From: CAYVSF01 sp046482855
GTDB lineage: Bacteria; Bacteroidota; Bacteroidia; Bacteroidales; UBA12077
Direction: 5' to 3'
Length of the DNA: 64,000 nucleotides
Assembly: GCA_046482855.1 (NCBI GenBank)
Contig: JAWOEH010000127.1
Coordinates: forward strand, 47,935-111,934
The position numbers were made by a program, and so were the translations under genes. Below the pieces are notes generated by a model, which was not told where the DNA came from, made no database searches, and saw only the letters and a program-made list of their open reading frames with translations. Positions 27,371 through 35,872 of this stretch are shown piece by piece (the first letter of the stretch is position 1; the number at the start of each line of letters is the position of its first letter).

Positions 27371-28701
27371 TGGAAACACAAGCATTTCAAAAAGTATACA
27401 CAAAGATCACGCAGATCACCAAGGCCACATGTTCCTTGCAAGCTACAGGCGTAGGTTACGATGAAATGGCTGTGGTGAACGGGCGTTTGGCTCAGGTGGT
27501 AAAAATCGTAGGGGATGAAATTACCTTGCAGATTTTCTCCGGAACCGAAGGCATTCCCACAAATGCCGAGGTAGTATTTTTGGGACGTTCGGCAACCATT
27601 CATGTGAGTGATGAATTGGCCGGCCGCTTCTTCAATGCCTTTGGCGACCCTATTGATGGCGGACCGAAGGTGGAGGGAGAAGAACGTGCCATTGGCGGCC
27701 CTTCGGTGAACCCGGTACGTCGTAAACAGCCCTCGGAATTTATTCCTACCGGTATTGCAGGTATCGACCTGAATAATGCCCTGGTAACCGGACAGAAAAT
27801 TCCGTTTTTTGCCGACCCCGACCAACCTTTTAACCAGGTGATGTCGATGGTAGGTTTGCGTGCTAAGGCCGATAAGATTATCCTTGGGGGTATGGGTCTT
27901 ACCAACGATGACTACCTGTACTACAAAAACGTTTTTGATAATGCTGGTGCTTTGGATCGCATTATCAGTTTTGTGAATACAACGGAAGATCCTCCGGTAG
28001 AGCGACTTCTGGTACCCGATATGGCGCTTACTGCTGCCGAGTATTTTGCTGTTGACAAGAATCAGAAGGTATTGGTACTGCTGACCGATATGACACTTTA
28101 TGCCGATGCCCTGAGTATTGTATCCAACCGTATGGATCAGATTCCTTCGAAAGATAGTATGCCGGGATCGTTGTACTCCGATCTTGCTAAGATATACGAA
28201 AAAGCCGTACAGTTTCCCGAAGGAGGGTCTATTACCATTATTGCGGTAACTACCCTGCAAGGTGGCGACATTACCCACGCCATTCCTGATAACACCGGTT
28301 ATATTACGGAAGGACAGCTGTTCTTGCGTAAGGACACGGATGTGGGTAAAGTAATTGTTGATCCCTTCCGTAGTTTGTCGCGCTTGAAGCAGTTGGTAAT
28401 TGGTACAAAAACACGAGCCGACCATCCACAGGTGATGAATGCTGCCGTGCGCTTGTATGCCGATGCTGCCGGAGCAAAAACAAAAATGGAGAATGGTTTC
28501 GACCTGACCGACTACGATGAACGTACACTGAAATTTGCCAAGGAGTATTCGAAAGATCTGCTGGCCATTGATGTGAATGTGGATACGGACTCCATGTTGG
28601 ACACCGCATGGAATCTGTTTGGACAGTATTTTACTAAATCGGAGGTACGTATTAAGCAGGAATTCATGGACCAATATTGGCCCGAAAACGAGGACGAATA
28701 A
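27370..28701 (+). CDS. V/A-type ATPase subunit B
   Basis: The 443-residue protein is the non-catalytic B subunit: it lacks a P-loop (in its place is PDQPFNQVM) and keeps the GRSATIHVSDELAGRFFNAFGDPIDGG segment and the SLSRLKQL region near the C-terminus that completes the ATP site of subunit A. It forms the A3B3 head with the preceding gene product. The start overlaps the A stop by one base. Confidence 0.95.
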   Translation: METQAFQKVYTKITQITKATCSLQATGVGYDEMAVVNGRLAQVVKIVGDEITLQIFSGTEGIPTNAEVVFLGRSATIHVSDELAGRFFNAFGDPIDGGPKVEGEERAIGGPSVNPVRRKQPSEFIPTGIAGIDLNNALVTGQKIPFFADPDQPFNQVMSMVGLRAKADKIILGGMGLTNDDYLYYKNVFDNAGALDRIISFVNTTEDPPVERLLVPDMALTAAEYFAVDKNQKVLVLLTDMTLYADALSIVSNRMDQIPSKDSMPGSLYSDLAKIYEKAVQFPEGGSITIIAVTTLQGGDITHAIPDNTGYITEGQLFLRKDTDVGKVIVDPFRSLSRLKQLVIGTKTRADHPQVMNAAVRLYADAAGAKTKMENGFDLTDYDERTLKFAKEYSKDLLAIDVNVDTDSMLDTAWNLFGQYFTKSEVRIKQEFMDQYWPENEDE

Positions 28702-28712
28702 ACTGATTTTGT

Positions 28713-29318
28713 ATGGCAATCAAATTTCAATACAATAAGATTTCCTTGCAGAATCTTCAGAAGCAGCTTAAGGTTCGTGAGCGTGCTTTGCCCACCTTGC
28801 AGAGTAAGGAGGCGGCACTGCGCGTGGAGGTTAAGCGTGCAAAAGATCAAGCCGATGAATTGGATGAAAAACTTCGCAAAGCCATGGATGAGTATGACTC
28901 CATGTCGCGCTTGTGGGGTGAGTTCGATCAAGAATTGGTTTCGGTTGAAGACGTGAAGATGACTGTAAAAAAGATTGCCGGTGTTCGCACTCCTATTCTC
29001 GAAGAGGTAATTTTCGATATCAAATCGTTCAATCTGGTGAACAAACCTGCCTGGTTTATGCAGGGGATTCAAGTACTGGAGGAGATGGTTCGGATCAGTA
29101 TCGAGCGTGAGTTTTTCTTACGGAAGATGAAATTGCTGGATTATGCCCGAAAGAAAACCACGCAAAAGGTAAATCTTTACGAGAAAGTGCAAATACCGGG
29201 ATACAAGGAAGCTGTGCAAAAGATCAAGCGTTTCCTCGAAGATGAGGAAAACTTGTCGAAATCGGCACAGAAGATTGTTAAGAAACGACAAGAACAAAGT
29301 AAGGAGGTGGCCTCATGA
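28713..29318 (+). CDS. V/A-type ATPase subunit D (central rotor)
   Basis: The 201-residue protein has the long antiparallel coiled coil of subunit D: N-terminal helix (NKISLQNLQKQLKVRERALPTLQSK) and C-terminal helix (KMKLLDYARKKTTQKVNLYEKVQIP). It is the rotor shaft inside A3B3. The TGA overlaps the ATG of subunit I by four bases (29315-29318), so translation is coupled. No subunit F gene is visible next to it. Confidence 0.93.
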   Translation: MAIKFQYNKISLQNLQKQLKVRERALPTLQSKEAALRVEVKRAKDQADELDEKLRKAMDEYDSMSRLWGEFDQELVSVEDVKMTVKKIAGVRTPILEEVIFDIKSFNLVNKPAWFMQGIQVLEEMVRISIEREFFLRKMKLLDYARKKTTQKVNLYEKVQIPGYKEAVQKIKRFLEDEENLSKSAQKIVKKRQEQSKEVAS

Positions 29319-31102
29319 TTACACCCATGTACAAATACTCGTTTCTGATCTTTCACCAGGAGTACGAACACTTCTTGGATAAGCTCCAGGAGTTGGGCGT
29401 ATTGCACGTGATTGAAAAGAATGAAGAGGTAAATGAGAACACCCGCGAAAAGCTTCACCAGATTAGTGAGCTGAATAAAACCCTCACTTTTTTGCAACGC
29501 CGCGAGCAGGAAGAGAAGCCTGTCTCTGATGAAATGACTGCCTTTGAAGTCATGACAAAGAAAAAGGAGTTGCAGGAAGAGATAAATACCCTGGAACAAG
29601 AGAACCTGGCGCTTGATAAGGACATTCAACGAGCGACCCCATGGGGGAACATCCCTGCCGATATGCTGAAAAAGTATGAGCAGATGGGATTGACTATCCG
29701 GTTCTTTACTTGTAATGAAAAACGATTTGAGCCCGAATGGAAGGAAGCCTATTATCTGGAACCCATTAATATTTATGGTGGACAGATCTATTTTGTCATT
29801 CTGCAACGTGAGGAGGAGGCTATCGATATCGATGCTGAGGAGATTCGTCTTCCCGAAACCCCGTTGAAAGAGTTGCAAAAGAAACGTCAGGAAAATGAGG
29901 AACGACTAGAGGCTATTCAGGCAACATTTGATGAGTTTGCTGTAAAGTATCAGCAGGCGATTCGCGATACCATGGAGGAAATGCGCCAGCAAACGGCTTT
30001 TGAGTATACCCTTGAGCAAACAGAGAAGCAAGCTGACGAGAAAATCATGGTGCTGGAAGGATGGGTACCTGAAACGAAAGTGAAGGACCTTGAGGCTTTT
30101 CTGAATCAGGAAGAAGTCCTCTTTTTGTCTGAAAAGGCAAAACAGAATGCCAATGCACCCATTTTGCTGAAAAATGGAAAATTCAGTAGATTGTTTGAGC
30201 CCGTAGGGGATTTATTCTCATTACCTAGTTACGGAGAACTTGATATGACTCCTTTCTTTGCACCTTTCTTTATGCTGTTTTTCGGCTTTTGTGTGGGGGA
30301 TACGGGGTATGGTCTGTTCATCTTGTTGGTAACACTCTTTTTGCGTAACCGCGTAAAACCCAGCCTGAAACCTATCATGGGTCTGGCTGCCTGGTTGGGA
30401 GGAGCCACTATTCTTATGGGCGCCGTTTCTGGAACTTTTTTCGGGATTAATTTGGCTGAGAGTGATTTTGTTCCCTTTAAGGAAATTTTCCTGGAGCCAC
30501 TGCAACTTTTCTATTTGGCAATTATTTTAGGGATCATACAGATTATTTTTGGAATGTTTCTGAAAGCCATAAGCCAGGTAAAGCAGTATGGGTTTAAGTA
30601 CGGAGTATCCACAATGGGCTGGATTTTGCTCATTTTATCTTCAGCCTTTTTTCTGGGTGGCGAAACGCTGGGTTGGTTCACCTTGTCTGGTGCGCTTGCT
30701 ATTGCCCAGAACGGGTTTTTGGTAATAAGTTTGGGCATGATCTTACTCTTTAGTAATCCTGATAAAAATATTTTTGCCAATATTGGCATTGGTATTTATG
30801 ATGTGTACAACATGGTAACAGGGGTATTTGGTGATATGCTCTCCTACATCCGTTTGTTTGCCCTTGGTATTTCCAGTGCCATTTTAGGATTGGTATTCAA
30901 TCAGATAGCCAGCCAGTTTTTGGGCATGGGTATACTTGGGTGGTTACTTTTTGTTGTAGTGCTACTCATAGGACACAGCTTAAATATCTTTTTAGCAGGA
31001 TTAGGGGCTTTTGTACACCCCTTACGTTTAACATTTGTAGAATTTTATAAGAATGCCGGATTTACCGGAGGAGGAAAACAATACAAACCATTTTCAAAAT
31101 AA
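29315..31102 (+). CDS. V/A-type ATPase subunit I (a-type stator)
   Basis: The 595-residue protein has a cytosolic, coiled-coil-rich N-terminal half (about 1-300) and a C-terminal half with seven to eight membrane helices. The conserved helix MLSYIRLFALGISSAILG carries the essential arginine that faces the ion-binding glutamate of subunit K. Subunit I holds the two ion half-channels. Length is slightly short for the family, as in other compact bacterial V-type operons. Confidence 0.94.
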   Translation: MITPMYKYSFLIFHQEYEHFLDKLQELGVLHVIEKNEEVNENTREKLHQISELNKTLTFLQRREQEEKPVSDEMTAFEVMTKKKELQEEINTLEQENLALDKDIQRATPWGNIPADMLKKYEQMGLTIRFFTCNEKRFEPEWKEAYYLEPINIYGGQIYFVILQREEEAIDIDAEEIRLPETPLKELQKKRQENEERLEAIQATFDEFAVKYQQAIRDTMEEMRQQTAFEYTLEQTEKQADEKIMVLEGWVPETKVKDLEAFLNQEEVLFLSEKAKQNANAPILLKNGKFSRLFEPVGDLFSLPSYGELDMTPFFAPFFMLFFGFCVGDTGYGLFILLVTLFLRNRVKPSLKPIMGLAAWLGGATILMGAVSGTFFGINLAESDFVPFKEIFLEPLQLFYLAIILGIIQIIFGMFLKAISQVKQYGFKYGVSTMGWILLILSSAFFLGGETLGWFTLSGALAIAQNGFLVISLGMILLFSNPDKNIFANIGIGIYDVYNMVTGVFGDMLSYIRLFALGISSAILGLVFNQIASQFLGMGILGWLLFVVVLLIGHSLNIFLAGLGAFVHPLRLTFVEFYKNAGFTGGGKQYKPFSK

Positions 31103-31120
31103 TTTAAAGGAGAAAATCTT

Positions 31121-31579
31121 ATGAATACGCCAGTAATTTTCGCTTATGCAGGTTTAGCTATCATGATTGCACTTACGGGAATTGGTAGTGCTATAGGAGT
31201 ATCAATGGGTGGTAATGCATCGATTGGTGCGTTAAAGAAGGACCCGAACAAATTCGGGAACTATATGCTTTTAGCAGCCCTTCCAGGAACACAGGGATTG
31301 TATGGTTTCGGTGGATACTTTGTAATTGATAAGTTGTACGGAATTGTGAATCCAGACATGACAATGTTTAATGGGGTAGCCGTTTTATCTATGGGTCTGT
31401 TCCTTGGTTTTGTTGGTTTATTTTCAGCCATTAAGCAAGGTGGAGTCACTTCAAATGGTATTGCCGGAATTGGTTCCGGTCATGATGTTTTTGGTAGCAC
31501 CCTTATTCTTGCGGTATTCCCTGAATTGTATGCTATTATCGCATTTGCTGCAACTTTCTTAATAAGTGCAGGCTTGTAA
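31121..31579 (+). CDS. V-type ATPase subunit K, Na+-binding type
   Basis: This 152-residue proteolipid has four membrane helices (two fused hairpins). Compared with Enterococcus hirae NtpK, whose Na+ is held by Leu61, Thr64, Gln65, Gln110 and Glu139, this protein has Leu54, Thr57 and Gln58 in LPGTQGLYGF, Gln106 in LFSAIKQGG and Glu135 in AVFPELYAI. All five ligands are therefore conserved, which predicts Na+ coupling. An AAAGGAG ribosome-binding-like sequence lies just before the start. The gene ends the operon and is followed by a strong terminator. Confidence 0.95.
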   Translation: MNTPVIFAYAGLAIMIALTGIGSAIGVSMGGNASIGALKKDPNKFGNYMLLAALPGTQGLYGFGGYFVIDKLYGIVNPDMTMFNGVAVLSMGLFLGFVGLFSAIKQGGVTSNGIAGIGSGHDVFGSTLILAVFPELYAIIAFAATFLISAGL

Positions 31580-31611
31580 AGGAAACATCCATTTTTTTTT
31601 TTCGTATATGA

Positions 31612-31646
31612 GGGCATTGCAAAAGCAGTGCCCTTTTTTATTTTTT
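31612..31646 (+). terminator. Strong intrinsic terminator ending the V-ATPase operon
   Basis: GGGCATTGC (31612-31620) and GCAGTGCCC (31625-31633) form a nine-pair stem (one T-G wobble) with an AAAA loop and a T-rich tail of about 13 bases. It separates the V-type operon from atpB of the F-type set. Confidence 0.9.
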
Positions 31647-31655
31647 TAACGGGAC

Positions 31656-31686
31656 TGTCATTTGTGCCGCAAAAACCCTAAATTTG
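31656..31686 (+). promoter_or_regulatory. Promoter of the F-type atpB operon
   Basis: TAAATTTG (31679-31686) is a full match to TAnnTTTG. The base stretch 19 nt upstream reads TGTC; a TTTG also exists at 31661-31664 but is too close. Transcription would start near 31693, 17 nt before the atpB start codon. Confidence 0.55.
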
Positions 31687-31709
31687 TTTAAAACAAAGTT
31701 TGTAAGCTT

Positions 31710-32807
31710 ATGCGATCTTGCTCTCTCCTTATTCGTATACTTGCCCTGGTTTTTATCCTATGGGCACCACAGATGGCCAAGGCACAACAAACGCAAGAAT
31801 TGCATGCTGACCAGTCTCAACAAACGGATGAAACCAAGGAGTTTGATCCAGGACACTTCATCTTTGACCACATTGTTGACCATTACTCGTGGCATATTTT
31901 AACCTATGAGGGGCATCATGTAGCTGTTCCTTTACCTATTATTGCGTTTACTTCTGACGGCTTAAAGGTATGTATGTCAAATCATCTTTCGCATGGACAT
32001 ACTTATAAGGGCTTATACATTCCCGAGGAGGGGGTTTATGAAGGAGAGTTAGTGGAACTAAGTCCTGAAGGCGAGTTCACGCCAGTAAAGCTGGACTTGT
32101 CCATTACAAAGAATGTGTTTGCCATTTTTTTTGCTTCTGCTTTAATGATTTGGGTGTTTGTTTCTATAGCTAAACAATATACACATCAACCCGAAGGGGC
32201 CCCAAAAGGCCTGCAGTCCTTCCTGGAACCGCTTATTATATTTGTGCGCGACGATATTGCCCGGAACAGTATTGGTGAAAAGCATTATGAAAGATTTACA
32301 CCCTTTTTACTAACGCTCTTCTTTTTTATTTTGTTGAATAATGTGTTAGGTTTAGTGCCTTTTTTTCCCGGTGGAGCCAATGTTACAGGAAATATTACGG
32401 TAACTTTAGGTTTGGCACTCTCTACCTTCATTATGACAACCATTAGTGGAAACAAGAACTATTGGCTGCATATTTTTAACCCCAGAGGGATACCCTGGTG
32501 GTTGAAATTGCCATTGCCGCTGATTCCTTTTATCGAGTTAGTTGGGGTTATCATTAAACCCTTTGTGTTAATGGTGCGTTTGTTCGCAAATATTACTGCC
32601 GGACATATCATTATTCTGGGATTTTTTAGTTTGATATTTATTTTCGGGAATATGACACCGATGGCCGGTTATGGTGTAGCGCCTTTTACATTGGTCTTTA
32701 CCATTTTTATGTCGATATTGGAATTATTGGTAGCCTTTATTCAGGCTTATGTATTTACGATTCTCTCGGCCATCTATTTTGGCATGGCTGTGGATGAAGG
32801 CCATTAA
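31710..32807 (+). CDS. atpB: F-type ATP synthase subunit a, with N-terminal extension
   Basis: The 365-residue protein is about 100 residues longer than the E. coli subunit. It opens with a signal-peptide-like segment (about 1-25, ending MAKAQQ) and a His-rich hydrophilic region (about 26-135: HFIFDHIVDHYSWH, LSHGHTYKG). The membrane part follows with the essential arginine in KPFVLMVRLFANITAGHII. The N-terminal extension occurs in other Bacteroidota a subunits; its function is not known. Subunit a forms the H+ half-channels against the c ring. It has its own promoter and follows the V-type terminator. Confidence 0.95.
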   Translation: MRSCSLLIRILALVFILWAPQMAKAQQTQELHADQSQQTDETKEFDPGHFIFDHIVDHYSWHILTYEGHHVAVPLPIIAFTSDGLKVCMSNHLSHGHTYKGLYIPEEGVYEGELVELSPEGEFTPVKLDLSITKNVFAIFFASALMIWVFVSIAKQYTHQPEGAPKGLQSFLEPLIIFVRDDIARNSIGEKHYERFTPFLLTLFFFILLNNVLGLVPFFPGGANVTGNITVTLGLALSTFIMTTISGNKNYWLHIFNPRGIPWWLKLPLPLIPFIELVGVIIKPFVLMVRLFANITAGHIIILGFFSLIFIFGNMTPMAGYGVAPFTLVFTIFMSILELLVAFIQAYVFTILSAIYFGMAVDEGH

Positions 32808-32841
32808 ATTGGAAACGTTTTATTAATAAATACGTCGCTTT

Positions 32842-33099
32842 ATGAGTTTATTAGTTATTATTCTGCAAGCAACTGCCAGTGTTGCATTGGCTAAACTTGG
32901 TGCCGCTTTTGGTGCGGCTATTGCCGTTATTGGTGCCGCTATTGGAATTAGTCGCATTGGTGTTGCCGCCATGGAATCAATTGCACGACAACCTGAAGCT
33001 GCCGGTGACATTCGTTCGAACATGATTGTTTCGGCTGCCTTGATTGAAGGTGTTGCCTTCTTTGCAATTGTAGTCTGTTTTTTGATTCTTATTATGTAA
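32842..33099 (+). CDS. atpE: F-type ATP synthase subunit c, H+-type signature
   Basis: The 85-residue hairpin has the loop ARQPEAAGD and the ion-carrying Glu69 in AALIEGVAFF. In Na+-binding c subunits (Ilyobacter tartaricus) Gln32 of the first helix and Ser66 after the Glu help bind Na+. Aligned here these are Ile36 and Gly70, so the subunit looks H+-specific. This contrasts with the Na+-type K subunit encoded 1.3 kb upstream. A terminator-like hairpin follows the gene. Confidence 0.96.
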   Translation: MSLLVIILQATASVALAKLGAAFGAAIAVIGAAIGISRIGVAAMESIARQPEAAGDIRSNMIVSAALIEGVAFFAIVVCFLILIM

Positions 33100-33106
33100 A
33101 ACAAAG

Positions 33107-33143
33107 CAGGGAGACCAGCGATTGGCTGCTCCCTGTCTTTTTT
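33107..33143 (+). terminator. Terminator-like hairpin between atpE and atpF
   Basis: CAGGGAG (33107-33113) pairs with CTCCCTG (33129-33135), with an inner CCA/TGG pair, followed by TCTTTTTT. It is an intrinsic terminator by form but lies inside the atp operon. Partial read-through would leave more atpE message than downstream message, matching the many c copies per complex. Confidence 0.7.
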
Positions 33144-33163
33144 AATCCGTAAAGTGAGTTGTT

Positions 33164-33658
33164 ATGGAATTAATTAAACCGGATATAGGAACATTGGTTT
33201 GGATGTTGATATCATTCAGCATTTTGCTTTATATCCTTATTAAGTTTGCCTGGAAACCGATATTAAATGCATTGAAACGTCGTGAGCGTACTATTGCATC
33301 CAGGTTGCAGGCCGCTCAAAAAGCACGTGATGAGTTAGCAAAGATAGAATTTGGTAACGAGCAGATTACAAATCTGGCGAAACGCGAGCGTGAAGAAATT
33401 CTGCGCGAAGCCCGGGAAGTACGACAACAGATCGTAGAGGATGCTAAACAGGCCGCTAAATTAGAGGGAGAAAAGATTGTACAGGCTGCCCGGCAGAGTA
33501 TCGATTATGAGAAAAGAATGGCCATAGAAGAGTTACGCAAGCAAATGGCTGCACTCTCCATTGATATCGCAGAAAAAATTCTTAAGGAAAAACTGGCCGA
33601 TAAAAAAGAGCAAGAGGAGTTGATCAATCGGTTGGCCAATGAAATTGACATGAATTAA
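33164..33658 (+). CDS. atpF: F-type ATP synthase subunit b
   Basis: The 164-residue protein has one N-terminal membrane helix (about 9-29, TLVWMLISFSILLYILIKFAWKPI) and a long charged coiled coil to the end, the standard b subunit form of the peripheral stalk. It is followed 10 nt later by atpH. Confidence 0.95.
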   Translation: MELIKPDIGTLVWMLISFSILLYILIKFAWKPILNALKRRERTIASRLQAAQKARDELAKIEFGNEQITNLAKREREEILREAREVRQQIVEDAKQAAKLEGEKIVQAARQSIDYEKRMAIEELRKQMAALSIDIAEKILKEKLADKKEQEELINRLANEIDMN

Positions 33659-33668
33659 TTAACGGTAT

Positions 33669-34211
33669 ATGTATCAGAGTCAGGTGGCAGTACGTTATGC
33701 GAAAGCATTGCTTCAATTTTCCCTTGAGCAAGGTGCCGAGGAGAATGTCGCTGCCGATATGCAAACTCTTCTTAAGCTTTTCAATGAAGTACCTGAATTA
33801 CATCAGGTGGTGAATCATCCGTCTTTGCCGGGTCAGCAAAAAAAGAAGATGCTTAAGCAGGTAGTTACTTCCGGTTTTCATTTGGTTACCAACCGATTTC
33901 TCGATTTTATTTGTGATCAGAAACGAGAAGATCAATTGGCCGGAATGGCACATAACTACTTGTTGCGCTATGCTGAAGCCAAAGGGTTGAAAAGGGCTGT
34001 GTTTACTACCGCTATAACCATGACCGAGCGGGAGCGAAAAGCAGTAGTGAAAATGGTGGAGACGCATTACAACGTTACCCTTGACTTTACCGAAAAGATA
34101 GACAAGGAACTTATTGGCGGATTTGTTATTGAAATTGACGATAAGCGAATTGATGCCAGTGTTACTGCTCAGTTGAAGCAGATACGGCAACAGCTTTTTG
34201 CGCATCAGTAA
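33669..34211 (+). CDS. atpH: F-type ATP synthase subunit delta
   Basis: The 180-residue protein has the six-helix N-terminal domain (VAVRYAKALLQFSLEQG...) and the C-terminal ELIGGFVIEIDDKRIDASV motif that is diagnostic of delta/OSCP. It joins the b stalk to the top of the F1 head. It sits between atpF and atpA in normal order. Confidence 0.95.
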   Translation: MYQSQVAVRYAKALLQFSLEQGAEENVAADMQTLLKLFNEVPELHQVVNHPSLPGQQKKKMLKQVVTSGFHLVTNRFLDFICDQKREDQLAGMAHNYLLRYAEAKGLKRAVFTTAITMTERERKAVVKMVETHYNVTLDFTEKIDKELIGGFVIEIDDKRIDASVTAQLKQIRQQLFAHQ

Positions 34212-34243
34212 GATAGTATAGTAGATTGTAAATAGTTACAAGT

Positions 34244-35830
34244 ATGACAAATTTGAAACCTGGCGAAGTATCTAAAGTCCTCAAACAGCAACTTGAAGGC
34301 ATTACCTCAACAGTTACGTTGGAAGAAGTGGGTACTGTTTTGCAAATAGGCGATGGCATTGCACGTATTTATGGATTATCCAATGTACAAGCAAATGAAC
34401 TTATTGAGTTTCAGGATGGAACCCGGGGTATTGTGTTAAACCTTGAAGAGGATAATGTAGGAGCGGTTTTGCTGGGATCCTCTGAGGGAATCAAGGAGGG
34501 AGATTCCGTAAAGCGGCTGAATCGCATTGCATCGCTGAATGTTGGACAGGGTATGGCCGGGCGAATTGTGAACACACTAGGAGAGCCCATTGATGGGAAA
34601 GGACCTATTCAGGGAGAAACCTTTGAGTTGCCTTTTGAACGGAAGGCTCCGGGTGTAATTTTTCGTCAGCCGGTAAAAGAACCTTTGCAAACGGGTATTA
34701 AGCCTATTGACTCAATGATTCCCATTGGGCGTGGACAGCGGGAGTTGATCATTGGTGACCGCCAAACGGGGAAAACAGCTATTGCCATTGATACAATTAT
34801 TAATCAGAAGGAAGCTTATGATAAGGGTGAACCGGTTTATTGCATATATGTTGCCATAGGCCAAAAGGGGTCGACTGTAGCAAATATTGCACGTGTGTTG
34901 GAGAAACACGGCGCCTTGGAGTATACCGTAATTGTGATGGCCACTGCTGCTGAACCTGCTGCATTGCAGTTTTATGCACCTTTTGCAGGGGCTTCAATAG
35001 GCGAGTATTTTCGCGATACCGGCCAGGATGCGTTGGTTATTTACGACGATCTTTCTAAACAAGCTGTGGCTTATCGTGAAGTTTCTCTCTTGCTTCGCCG
35101 TCCTCCGGGACGTGAGGCCTATCCCGGGGATATTTTTTATCTTCATTCACGTTTGTTGGAGCGAGCTGCAAAGATTATTGAATCGGATGAAATTGCTGCA
35201 CAAATGAATGATCTTCCCGAAAGCCTACGTGCAAAGATAAAAGGGGGGGGATCGCTAACTGCGTTGCCCATTATTGAAACCCAAGCCGGGGATGTGTCAG
35301 CTTATATTCCAACCAATGTGATCTCCATTACCGACGGACAGATTTTCCTGGAATCGGATCTTTTTAACTCAGGCATTCGTCCCGGTATTAACGTAGGAAT
35401 TTCAGTCTCGCGTGTAGGAGGCAGTGCCCAGATTAAGTCAATGAAGAAAGTGGCCGGAACGCTTAAACTCGACCAAGCGCAGTTTCGTGAATTGGAAGCC
35501 TTCTCAAAATTTGGTTCCGATTTGGATAAAGCCACAAAGGCGGTACTGGATAAAGGAGCCAAGAATGTGGAACTTTTGAAACAGGGACAGTACAAACCCA
35601 TACCCGTAGAAAAGCAGATAGCCTTAATTTATTGTGGGGTAAACAGCCTTTTGCGTGACATCGAAGTGGAACAGGTGAAGGCCTTTGAGGAGAAGTATTT
35701 GGATAAATTGGATATTGAACACGAAGAGGTGTTGAAAAGGCTTAAGCAGGGCGAATGGAGTGAGGAGCTCACCAGTGTATTGGAACAGGTAGCGCACGAC
35801 GTGGTAGCGATTTTGAAACCCAAGAAATAG
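34244..35830 (+). CDS. atpA: F-type ATP synthase subunit alpha
   Basis: The 528-residue protein has the P-loop GDRQTGKTAIAID and the alpha signature around PGREAYPGDIFYLHSRLLERAAK. It carries the arginine-finger segment (SVSRVGGSAQIKSMK). It forms the non-catalytic nucleotide sites of F1. The catalytic beta subunit (atpD) is not in this window. Confidence 0.97.
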   Translation: MTNLKPGEVSKVLKQQLEGITSTVTLEEVGTVLQIGDGIARIYGLSNVQANELIEFQDGTRGIVLNLEEDNVGAVLLGSSEGIKEGDSVKRLNRIASLNVGQGMAGRIVNTLGEPIDGKGPIQGETFELPFERKAPGVIFRQPVKEPLQTGIKPIDSMIPIGRGQRELIIGDRQTGKTAIAIDTIINQKEAYDKGEPVYCIYVAIGQKGSTVANIARVLEKHGALEYTVIVMATAAEPAALQFYAPFAGASIGEYFRDTGQDALVIYDDLSKQAVAYREVSLLLRRPPGREAYPGDIFYLHSRLLERAAKIIESDEIAAQMNDLPESLRAKIKGGGSLTALPIIETQAGDVSAYIPTNVISITDGQIFLESDLFNSGIRPGINVGISVSRVGGSAQIKSMKKVAGTLKLDQAQFRELEAFSKFGSDLDKATKAVLDKGAKNVELLKQGQYKPIPVEKQIALIYCGVNSLLRDIEVEQVKAFEEKYLDKLDIEHEEVLKRLKQGEWSEELTSVLEQVAHDVVAILKPKK

Positions 35831-35872
35831 GACCCTTTTTCAGGAACAATTACGATATAATATAGCGTTTAC

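Noticed and set aside
27367..28719. 450-codon open frame on the minus strand opposite subunit B
   Set aside because: It lies entirely opposite the V-type B gene, whose protein is clearly conserved; the antisense product is His/Gly/Phe-rich with no recognisable domain.
24143..31579. V-type ATPase genes being a decayed remnant because C, F, G and H are missing
   Set aside because: All seven genes are full length, with intact catalytic and ion-binding motifs and tight overlaps; the same compact set is known from chlamydiae and spirochaetes.
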